NCBI GenBank assembly: GCA_037178675.1
Contig: JAYMGJ010000642.1
Location: 1-22,778, forward strand
Length of the DNA: 22,778 bases
Direction of reading: 5' to 3'
Origin: Scleroderma bovista
Lineage: Eukaryota; Basidiomycota; Agaricomycetes; Boletales; Sclerodermataceae
In this document: positions 9,052-16,770 of the stretch, one piece after another
How the letters are laid out: each line of letters starts with the position of its first letter
Position numbering within the stretch: the first letter of the stretch is position 1
Notes under the pieces: model-generated
The model's database searches: none
What the model was told of the DNA's origin: nothing
Seen by the model: only the letters and a program-made list of their open reading frames with translations
Translations under genes and position numbers: made by a program

Positions 9052-9772
9052 GGCAACCGTCTACACGTAGTTTACCATCATGTGAATGTATACATGATCT
9101 ATTATGATGCTTTACATACTTTGATGCAACCACCGTTAGAAGGAATAGTATGACTTACCTTCGGGAGAGAGTATCGTCGTGCAACCTAGTAGATGAACCC
9201 GTTGGTCGCCCGTTCCAAGGCACGCTGCACATAAGCACTAGTACGCACTGTCATATTTTCTTACCTGTTGAGTGCAGGATCGAGCGATGTATGCCAGCCA
9301 AGGGGGCCATGCAGTAAGGTTGGATGTGAAAGTATTCGGGATTCCGCTACAGCAGCTGTATAACAACATTGTCGTTGTTATTGTCGTCACTATACAGGTG
9401 GAGTGGAGGTTCTGACCATGTGCGCCGGTTGTGCCGTGTTAGTACGATGTTGTGCTGTGCTTCCTGCATCGTCCGTAACTGTGACTTTGAAATGATTTTC
9501 TCCCTACGCAGCCTTTTCTCTGGGAAGGAAGGTGTCTGTTGCCCTGGCAGCTGTGCCCGTACGTGTGTTGTGCTGTGCTTTCTGCATCAATTGGCATGAC
9601 TTCGAGCCCAGGCGCCCGGCATTCAGCATGGCTTGTTTCCAAATCTGTTTTAACTCGCACAGCAAAGGCGAAAGTTTAAACCTTGTGGAAGACTGCCACT
9701 GGGGGGTACATATAAGTCACATTATGCCTTAGTGCCAACTTCTCCCACTTTCTTGCCTCACAGCTCGTCGAC
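9052..9772. other. Intergenic region with a duplicated 23-bp word and a TATA-like element
   Basis: No convincing gene. TGTTGTGCTGTGCTTCCTGC-like sequence occurs at 9448-9470 and again at 9566-9588 with one mismatch, inside two weak open frames (9369-9599 and 9532-9732). A TATA-like ACATATAAG lies at about 9709-9716, about 60 bp before the ATG of the next gene. Confidence 0.4.
9708..9717 (+). promoter_or_regulatory. Probable TATA box of the DUF6533-like gene
   Basis: ACATATAAGT lies about 60 bp upstream of the proposed ATG at 9773, leaving a short 5' UTR of roughly 30 nt if transcription starts about 30 bp downstream of the box. Confidence 0.45.
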
Positions 9773-11402
9773 ATGACACAAACTAATCAAATGGCCAATA
9801 CACTGACAAGTAATCAGCTCGCTTTATGAAATTCTCGTCCTGTTAAATTTGATCTCTACAGTGGTACCTCCTGCCCTGATACTGTATGATTGTGGTCAGG
9901 ATATGTGCTACTCACTTGATGTTTCTGAAACTGATCATGTTGATCAGCAATTACATTTGCCAAGGAGGTAAAGAACCTCTATTTGGTGTCAAATCTGATC
10001 AATTGTCCCAATGTCTTCTGGAAAGGTTGAGTATATTTGGGTACCCCAACTCCCTTGCTTGGACCGGGCAGCATTTGACGTCCGAGATTGTACAGAAAAA
10101 ACCCATGTCAGCAGCCACCCTGATATATCTCGTGGTAAGCCTTATGTAAATACATATACCATGGGCCTGACTTTGTTTCTTGAATTACATAAATGGTCTC
10201 AGTTGCGATACTTTGGTATCATAGCCATCCTGTGCGTCCTTCACTGGGTCCGTTTCAATAGTGCTTGAGCCAAAGGCCATTGATAGGCTTTGTACTGGAG
10301 GTAGGTCATTGTAATTGTTCAAGGTTGACATAACACTCATGGAGGCCAGTACTCCTTTCGATTTGGAATAACTCGATCGAGGCAAGCACTAAGTTCATAT
10401 AATTCACAGCTGATAATTGACTATCTTGATAGTTGTGAGTTCCTCATCATCTAGCCTTAGGATATAGTCAACTTATACTATCACCAGCTCTGATGGCAGC
10501 TGTAAGCAAGAACTTTAGATGAGTGTTTTCATCATTCAATCAAATCTGCATAGACAACCATACATTCCTTATCTTCGAAGGCTGGGTTGTCCTAGTGCAA
10601 TATATACTTGTGCAAAGTAGGTGTTCTTCATAACTATTTAATGCTGCAGTCTCACACTTTCAGTCGTTCTCCAAATGCGGCTTTATGCTCTTTACAACCG
10701 TTCAAAGAGAGTAATGTTCGTTATGGTGTTAGGTTTCATCATAGAAAATGCTGTCATGTTTGTAACAGGCATTTTCAGAGGTCAGTCATTGATTTCCAGT
10801 GATCATCTTAGTGGAAACTACTAATTACTACCTTGGATGTCTCGAGCCACTGGCAATTTACTCACACAACATATCGATTTATATATCATTTTTTCTGTAG
10901 GCTTCACTTACGAGCTTCTATTACTTTCCCTTGCTCTATGGGCTGCCCTTCAGTGCTATAGATGTTCCTCGCCAGCAACTCGGAATGGAGCTCGACGCCT
11001 TAGAGTTGTTCTTATAGAAGGAAATGTGATATACTTCCTTGTGTGAGTACTACCACTGGACAATGGAAGTTAACTGACACCACCAGAATGTTGCTTTATC
11101 TGCTTGTTTGCATTCCGCTATCGCTTGCTAAACTTGTAGGTTTCCTTCTTTATTTCAGGACAACCGAAACCTGACAGTTTTAGTCTATTGAGTCCATCTT
11201 TGTCTCATCAAATTTCTTGTGTTGCCTGGCTTGCATTACTGGCTGTCAGCTCATCTTGAATACCCGAAGTGCGACTTCGCAGTCGTCGCTAGTTACCAGT
11301 ACCAATGCCTCACATGATTCAAGAGGGCGAATTCATTCCCTCATAGTCTTCCATGATCCTATTACCCACAATTCTACCAATGATGATACAGTATCAGAAT
11401 AG
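9773..11402 (+). CDS. DUF6533-like multi-pass membrane protein (basidiomycete seven-helix family)
   Basis: A gene of mostly tiny exons. Proposed exons are 9773-9809, 9862-9894, 9948-9985, 10096-10134, 10203-10247, 10410-10434, 10554-10616, 10664-10780, 10847 (or 10901)-11042, 11087-11135 and 11184-11402. Phases agree throughout, giving 286 (or 268) aa. The order of features matches the family: ALILYDCAITFAKEVKNLYL (helix 1, the DUF6533 YD..ITF..E signature), SAATLIYLV/LRYFGIIAIL, then FEGWVVLVQYILVQ running into the LRLYALYNRS-like loop (MRLYALYNRSKR). After that come FTYELLLLSLALWAALQ, VIYFLV/MLLYLLVCIPL and a final helix ending CQLILNTRS before a polar tail. Such proteins are expanded in Agaricomycetes; function is unknown. 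Exon 6 and the left edge of exon 9 are the weakest calls. An alternative 14-nt exon at 10488-10501 does not keep phase. Confidence 0.75.
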
Positions 11403-12434
11403 TATTATCATACACATGTCCAATAGTTCGTCGGCGATCAAAGTATCATATTGTTCCCATGGTATGTGTATTTCCCCCCCCCCAAAGGTAAACAAGGCCG
11501 AACTTGGCCTTTGTGATTCTTGGGGGGACTAGTTGAATACAATGTAGTTTAGTCGTGCAGTTTCAAGTGCTGGAAAGCCTTGAAACGTTTCCTTTGCCTT
11601 GTTATGTACATGCCACGATGCATTTCACAAGCGTAGTGTGGTTTACCTGTGGTCATAGCTCTGTCTGAGTTTCACTATAGAACCTCGAGTCGGTCCCGGA
11701 CGAGTGCAAGTCCAGATCAGCGCGACAACACGGATGAGAGGGTCTACACTCCAACACCTGAGCAAGGGAATACATGTGTTGCATGCGTCGGAGACAGACT
11801 CAAGACGTTCACTGACCATATGCCTGAGCTAACTCAGTTTGTTTGGAAAATAGTCCGGAAACGGCAGCAGGGATGAACAGTTGTCAAGATTGCCCCATAT
11901 TCAACAGAAGGAGCAGAGAGAAGGTGGCTTTTGTACGTGGCCACTCGGATCATAACAGCAAGTTGATACTAATAATAGAGCCTTGACGAGTCCGATGGTT
12001 CTGCAGGGCTACCGTGGCACCCAGTACTGCACACGAGCGTTACATTGAGCAACGTGTTGTTCAGATGGCAAGGGCTTTCAATGTCATCCTTAAATTACAA
12101 AATGCTTAGACCACCATTACTCGGTGAAGCACATTGAAGCGACCAGACCAAATTTCACCCTGAAAGCGCAGAAATCGGTATTAATTAAGCATATTTTGTG
12201 AATGTCACCGGGTGGCAACTACTATCAGCGCAGCATTACAGATGCTGAATTATATCATGCAGCACAGACTACTCGGACAAGGTGAGGCGGTACAAAGATA
12301 TTTCTTTCGGGATCTTGGCTGGAAGCCGCATACAGAGCAGTGCATTCTCGATGTGTGTGTTTGGATCTGATGTCCATCATGCAACTGGCGGTTCTAGAAG
12401 ACTCTAACAGGCGCTCGCTTCAATCCGATCCTCA
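11403..12434. other. Intergenic region with a C-tract/hairpin and a possible stray exon
   Basis: A C10 tract (11474-11483), a short inverted repeat (11492-11514) and a G6 run (11522-11527) form nested complementary arms. Apart from the open stretch at 11681-11876 I see no gene; 11877-12434 has no convincing coding frame. Confidence 0.4.
11681..11876 (+). CDS. Possible terminal exon or gene fragment, unknown product
   Basis: An acceptor-like TTCACTATAG (ends 11680) is followed by an open frame to TGA at 11876. It encodes a polar Ser/Arg/Thr-rich start and then RLKTFTDHMPELTQFVWKIV, which looks protein-like. No upstream exon with matching phase was found, so it may be a relic or chance. Confidence 0.25.
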
Positions 12435-12857
12435 TTAAATATGTGCCTTCTTGACTTCCTCGCGCCGCCGATCGCGCTCGAGCATGTCCTGCAAGGTCCG
12501 AGCTACCCTCGTTTTGCTTTTCTTGGAGTCGTGGGAGGGTGGTTGCCCCGACGACTGATGAACCAGTGAGAGTGCAGGTGTTGGCTGGGAGATGGATGGG
12601 GTGTCTTGTTTCGAAAGGTGATGGGATTCTGCTGGCCCCGACGTATCTGTCTTTGGGGGCTCTGGATCACTTATCAGAGAAGGCCGAGATGGAGACGTTG
12701 CCCCAAAGGAAAGTGGAGTGCCAACAATAAATCCGCACACATGACACGTTCTACGGCAGACTCTCTGTAAGTGGGGTGGAGATTTTGACCGCTTGTTCTT
12801 TCTCTTCTGTCTAACGAGGCGTGTTGAGCCCCGGCGTCGAATGCATACGCCCCACAT
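12435..12857 (-). CDS. Probable Rpr2/Rpp21/Snm1-like RNase P/MRP subunit, C-terminal part
   Basis: A 140-codon minus-strand open frame. It contains a basic block (RQKRKNKRSKSPPHLQ), then RRTCHVCGFIV with a C-x2-C pair. A Ser/Pro-rich linker follows, and the frame ends in a charged helix (TLQDMLERDRRREEVKKAHI). A lysine-rich KNKRSK-type stretch between two cysteine pairs, followed by such a helix, fits fungal Rpr2/Snm1-type proteins, which bind the RNA of RNase P or MRP. The expected first C-x2-C pair is not in this frame, where only one Cys occurs (WGVCIRRR). A Cys-rich stretch (NCSHCEQCGAYAF) lies in another frame at the same place. Either a 5' exon is missing from my model or there is a frameshift. 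A possible exon start is the CTGCAG at about 12890. Confidence 0.42.
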   Translation of the reverse strand: MWGVCIRRRGSTRLVRQKRKNKRSKSPPHLQRVCRRTCHVCGFIVGTPLSFGATSPSRPSLISDPEPPKTDTSGPAESHHLSKQDTPSISQPTPALSLVHQSSGQPPSHDSKKSKTRVARTLQDMLERDRRREEVKKAHI

Positions 12858-12929
12858 TGTTCGCAGTGCGAACAGTTCAGAATATCTGCAGTTTCAGGGT
12901 GAAGGCCATCAACGCACGTTGGTAGGAGG

Positions 12930-13464
12930 GATGGCAGGGATGGGCGTCACTGCACATTGGTGGTGGAGGTCGTGGGGGTGGCTGTCATCGTCGTGCTGCT
13001 TGCTGCATGATGATGTAGTGCTTCGGTGGTACTGGTGGTGGTGGTGGGGCGTCGTTACGGCGTCGTTGTCTGATAATGTCAGACGTTTCACGGAAGCACC
13101 GATGGCAGGTGGTAGTGATAGTAGGGTTCGTTGTGGTCTTACAATTTATCGTCGTGCTGTGGTGGTAGTGGCTGTCGTCGTTGGAGTGCTGGTGGTGGTT
13201 GGGCCTGTTGTGGGTAGTGATGGTTGTTGTGTCGTCTTTACCTGGTGCTGGTCATTGTTGCATCGGGGTACTGGGCATGATTATGGTCTTCTTCATTGAA
13301 GTGCTGGTGCTGGCCGTGATCGTTGTCGTCGTCGTCGTAAATTTTGCGGTGGTTGTGGTTGTAGTTGGGCATGTTGTGTCAGTGGTGGTGATCTTGTCGT
13401 TATCACAGTTGTTGTTGTGGTTGTTGTCGCGCGAGTCCTGGTGCTGGTGTAACTGGCTATAATC
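12930..13464. repeat. G/T-rich triplet low-complexity region
   Basis: Long imperfect GTG/GTC/GTT triplet runs, for example GGTGGTGGTGGTGG near 13030 and GTTGTCGTCGTCGTCG near 13325. Long but compositionally extreme open frames on both strands (Val/Trp-rich, Thr-rich) are by-products of the repeat. It separates the divergent RNase-P-like gene (minus) from the small gene at 13465 (plus). Confidence 0.65.
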
Positions 13465-13788
13465 ATGGATTGGACACGAGCCACACAACTGGCTGATTTG
13501 GGCGAGTATGTCATACCGGTCAAACCAAGGGCACAGACCTGCCGGGTGAAAGGGGATGGCAAAGTGTCAAGCGGCGTCAGTTTGCGATGACCGCAGCATA
13601 CGCATTCAGACTACCGCTCACAAGGACAGATAATACCTTGCGTGGTCGTCGACATTACAACACCCCTGATACGCCTTTTGCGTGACTTCGACGAAAAGCT
13701 GTTCCAGGCCTCCCACAGCACAGAGCTCATCGCAGAAGATGATAGACTGGAAGATTTGAATACGAAGATGAAAAAAACAGTGGAATGA
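13465..13788 (+). CDS. Small two-exon gene, 90-aa hypothetical protein
   Basis: Exons 13465-13545 and 13597-13788 with a 51-nt GT-AG intron (GTGAAA...CGCAG, phase 0). The protein begins MDWTRATQLADLGEYVIPVK. Its second half has a hydrophobic strand (IIPCVVVDITTPLIRLL) followed by an acidic, probably helical C-terminus ending LEDLNTKMKKTVE. No signal peptide or clear membrane helix. A donor at 13564 would also keep phase but gives a 33-nt intron. Codon patterns on both sides of the intron look coding. I do not recognise the family. Confidence 0.5.
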
Positions 13789-14059
13789 TGAGACGGCACG
13801 CGGCAGGAATGAGACAGGATTTGGCAGCGGAGGGAACACTAGAGTGTGATCCGGAAACATTGGGCGGATGCGAGTCGCGTTTATATTTACCAGATTCTCA
13901 CTGCTACAAGGATTGATTGGTCGTGGCATAAAATCGCAATTCGACGAGCGAGGAAGACACTGCTGGAGGCGACTAACAGGGATGATCATGCCTAAGGCCA
14001 AACCGAGGGGAAGAGTCCCTGAAAAGATTACGTCATCCAAAAGCTCTTTCTTAGCGACG

Positions 14060-15611
14060 ATGGTAGACTCAGCGACGATACGGGATCCGGGTGTGTTCGA
14101 CAGTATACCAGTGATGTCAATCAAACCGGCTCTTTCAAATGCACTACTACTGAATTCCCTACAGTGACATAACGGATGCAAACGGTACACGAGATCAAAA
14201 GACTGCTCTGGCTCTCGAGATAAGGAAAGCGTGTATGGAAGTGGGGGCATTTTACAGTGAGCAGACCCCGCGTTTCAAACCCACTCGCATCCACTGTATA
14301 CACGCCTTCAGTAACCGGACATGGGATACATCACGAGACTATCGACGGCTTGTTTTCAGCGATGAAGGCCTACTTTTCGCTTCCACTCGAGATCAAGATG
14401 AAGGTAGCATTTCCACTCAGTTAAATTTTGTCCTATTTTTGATAGATGAAAGCTTTATCACAAGAAAGTTGGGAATTTTCAAGGGTATGCCCCCCTGCTG
14501 GACTCTAACATCGATCCCTCCAACAGAGGCGATCTCCTGGAGGGTTTCGGGGCTGGATGGAGAGAACTCGTTCCCGAGGAGAACGACGAGACGAGCGAAA
14601 ATCAGGTCCGCCCCAAGGCAGGTACTATTGTATGGCCCTTGGAACCTGCCGGATTCCATGAAGCCTACCTGAACTACTAGTGCGTCATGGGATAGGTAAA
14701 CATCATCGGGTCTATACCTTACCATTTTTCGAACAAGTCATGCAGCTCTAGCTGTCGGGAAGGTGTTATACCGCCTCTTTGCACTCGCCCTGGATCTCCC
14801 TGAAACCTACTTTGACGACAAGGCATGGATGGTTTTTCCTACCCGTTCTTCGACAAACATGGTCATCTTTGATCATTTTTAGACGAAGGAATCAGCGCAT
14901 GATATGCGGACCATCCATTATCCGCCTCAGACAGGTCCTGTAGATGATCGCATCGTTGGACTTGGCGCTCACACAGAGTAATTCATTCTCTTAGAGAATT
15001 TATGATTAATTCACTCACGTTTCACAGCTTCAAAGTCAGAACCTTTATTGTAGCCCACGTATGACTAATTCGCATCTTTGCTAGTGTTTCACCATCTTAT
15101 GGCAAGAACCCGACATCCAAGCTCTTCAGGTCCTCAACTCTGAGAGACGATGGATCAACGTAACCCCGATACCTGGAACGTTGGTTGTCAAGTGAGTTAC
15201 GTTGACCGGTGCGGGTATGAAATCGCCCTAGCTGATCTGCTATAGCATCGCCGACCAACTTGGGCGATGGACAAGTAGGACCACATCCATGGCTCTCCTT
15301 CCTGTCCCATCTCATTCGTTGCAGACGATGTGTTTAGGTCGCCAGTACACAGAGCAGTCAATAGGACTGGTATGGACCGGTATTCCATCGTAGTGTTCTT
15401 CGGCACGAACCCTGATGTGCAGGTCGAGGTACGTGACCTGGGTTTCCCTCATTCCATAAATCAAAATCACGCACGTATCATCCGTGTGGCTGTCATCTAG
15501 TCGATACCGAGTTGCATATCCCTAGACCAGCCACCCAAGTACGAGCCCATCTCTGCGGGTGACTATGAGCGGAAACGTATCGAAGCCATGTTTCGTCAGG
15601 GTGCTCCGTGA
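14060..15611 (+). CDS. 2-oxoglutarate/Fe(II)-dependent oxygenase, isopenicillin-N-synthase-like
   Basis: Eleven exons: 14060-14115, 14165-14256, 14312-14403, 14453-14679, 14738-14822, 14883-14977, 15028-15034, 15085-15191, 15246-15274, 15325-15428 and 15501-15611. All phases agree, giving 334 aa, normal for the family. The N-terminal DIOX_N part reads FDSIPVIDITDA, then CMEVGAFYITGHGI and FSLPLEIKMK. The catalytic core has GAHTDF (Fe ligands H214 and D216), TILWQ, PGTLVVNIADQLGRWTN, PVHRAVNR (third ligand H272) and RYSI (R282, S284, 2-oxoglutarate binding), ending KYEPISAGDY. Exon 7 is only 7 nt and completes the codon for D216. Intron 5 appears to be GC-AG (GCATGG...TTTAG). Introns 3 and 4 end in AAG. 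No residue is missing, so the gene looks functional. The substrate is unknown. Confidence 0.92.
15028..15034 (+). other. 7-nt microexon of the 2OG oxygenase
   Basis: CTTCAAA is bounded by TTTCACAG and GTCAGA and by two 50-nt introns (14978-15027 and 15035-15084). Its first base completes the codon of the iron-binding Asp of the H-x-D motif; the other six encode Phe-Lys before CFTILWQ. Without it the motif and the reading frame are both lost. Confidence 0.8.
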
Positions 15612-15957
15612 TACCTATCTCATTCTAGACTATGTACAGGAACTGTACACTTTGACCATATGCCTAGTCTTTCTTCCAGATTCATGTTCTTTGATCTGAA
15701 CCGCCGTATAGCCTCTGAAACAGTACCTACAGGCTTTTTACGGCGGCGCTAAGCAAGGAGCACGAGTGAATAACTCTACAAGAAATCCTGGACACAGTCC
15801 TTCTGCTGGTGGTTTGGTAAAAAATTCTGTCCATTCCAGCTGGGCGATACCACATGTGCTATGGAGTGAACACCGTGAAACTGTCGGGTTTGAGCTGCAA
15901 GGTTTGATTTACTTAAAGCTTCGTTCCCGAGGACCTGCCTGAAGGACGTAGCACAAT
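15612..15957. other. Intergenic region, nothing recognised
   Basis: 3' flank of the oxygenase gene. No convincing open frame or repeat, apart from a short CCGCCGTATAG / TTTACGGCGG complementarity near 15702-15748. Confidence 0.4.
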
Positions 15958-16352
15958 ATGAAGGGAGGGAAAGAAACCAGGGGAAGTCAGTTACTTGTAC
16001 TCTCCATAGAACCATGCCACTGCTGGGATGTAAGTTCTGCAGTTTGCCCCAACCATTTATACAAATTTGTACCTAAGTTATTTGATAGCATAGTCAGTGA
16101 AATCCCTCGCATAGTCACTCCAGAACTAAGTCAGTTTTGTCCCCAGCTTATCATGGCTCAAACACAGAAACTTTTCAAATGGTTGCAGCGCAAGACTTTA
16201 GATGCTAGTAGAACAGAGATCAATTCATTGTCAACAGAAGACAGCATACAACAGTGCCAGTACCTGGAACAAAGGAGTACAGTGTTAGGAAAAGGGGAAA
16301 CTCTTCAAAGGAGTCAATGGATACAAGTGACAAAGATATTACATAACTACGT
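15958..16352 (+). CDS. Open frame interrupted by the copia LTR, unknown protein (fragment)
   Basis: An AT-richer frame is open from 15958 to the LTR and runs on into it by chance to 16482. The sequence before the LTR looks protein-like (FVPKLFDSIVSEIPRIV, then QKLFKWLQRKTLDASRTEIN), but no family is recognised. It could be a gene or transposon ORF disrupted by the retrotransposon, or the flank of the PIF/Harbinger element that resumes at 21542. I found no matching continuation beyond the 3' LTR. Confidence 0.3.
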
Positions 16353-16627
16353 TGTTGGAGAACAGACCGTCGTATCGCAGATTACATATACGTACTTTCC
16401 TTTTTCGGACACCGTACCAATAGCTACGCCGCACGCACCACTCTCCTTTCCTCCAGTCTCGTATACACTCGACTGGAGGTAAGCCATACATACACATTCC
16501 TTACTCTCAGCTTACTTACTCTACCTAGGACTTACAGTCACTCTTATAGGTAGATTCCCTCCAGTCTCGTATACACTCGACTGGAGGACTTACAGTCACT
16601 CTTATAGATCACGTTGTCCGTCTAACA
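16353..16627 (+). repeat. 5' LTR of the copia element, with an internal spliced-looking duplication
   Basis: Begins TGTTGGAGAACAG and ends TCTAACA, giving TG...CA ends directly abutting the PBS. 16450-16549 holds a 29-nt block, a 50-nt GTAAGC...CCTAG segment and a 21-nt block. 16558-16607 repeats the two blocks exactly, without the 50-nt segment. A TATA-like TTACATATACG lies near 16382-16392. Confidence 0.85.
16479..16528 (+). other. Apparent 50-nt intron inside the LTR
   Basis: Starts GTAAGC, ends CTACCTAG, with TTAC/CTTAC branch-like words near its 3' end. Its length falls within the range of the introns in neighbouring genes. It is precisely absent from the second copy of the flanking sequence (junction 16586/16587) and present in the 3' LTR (21473-21522). 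Confidence 0.7.
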
Positions 16628-16640
16628 GGTTATGAGCCCC
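16628..16640 (+). promoter_or_regulatory. Primer-binding site, initiator Met-tRNA anticodon-arm type
   Basis: GGTTATGAGCCCC directly follows the LTR end. It is complementary to the CAT-anticodon loop and stem of eukaryotic initiator tRNA-Met (GGGCTCATAACC), the half-tRNA priming known from Drosophila copia and Ty5. Confidence 0.75.
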
Positions 16641-16770
16641 GCCTAGCGCGGTAAAAATCCAACGGACGACGAACCAAGCAGCCAAACAGATCCACGAGAC
16701 CTCACTGCGCAGACCCCATCTGTCCGAACCCTGACATTGAGCCACATCCGACCCTCCCCGGCAGAACCGG

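Noticed and set aside
10488..10501. 14-nt candidate microexon of the DUF6533 gene between CACCAG and GTAAGC
   Set aside because: Its splice sites look good, but including it breaks the reading frame into the next exon; a direct join of 10434 to 10554 keeps phase.
12793..13462. Long Val/Trp-rich plus-strand and Thr-rich minus-strand open frames
   Set aside because: Products of the G/T-rich triplet repeat; composition is unlike any protein.
13618..14250. 210-codon open frame on the minus strand
   Set aside because: It lies antisense to the second exon of the small plus-strand gene and to the first two exons of the 2OG oxygenase, both of which have far better evidence.
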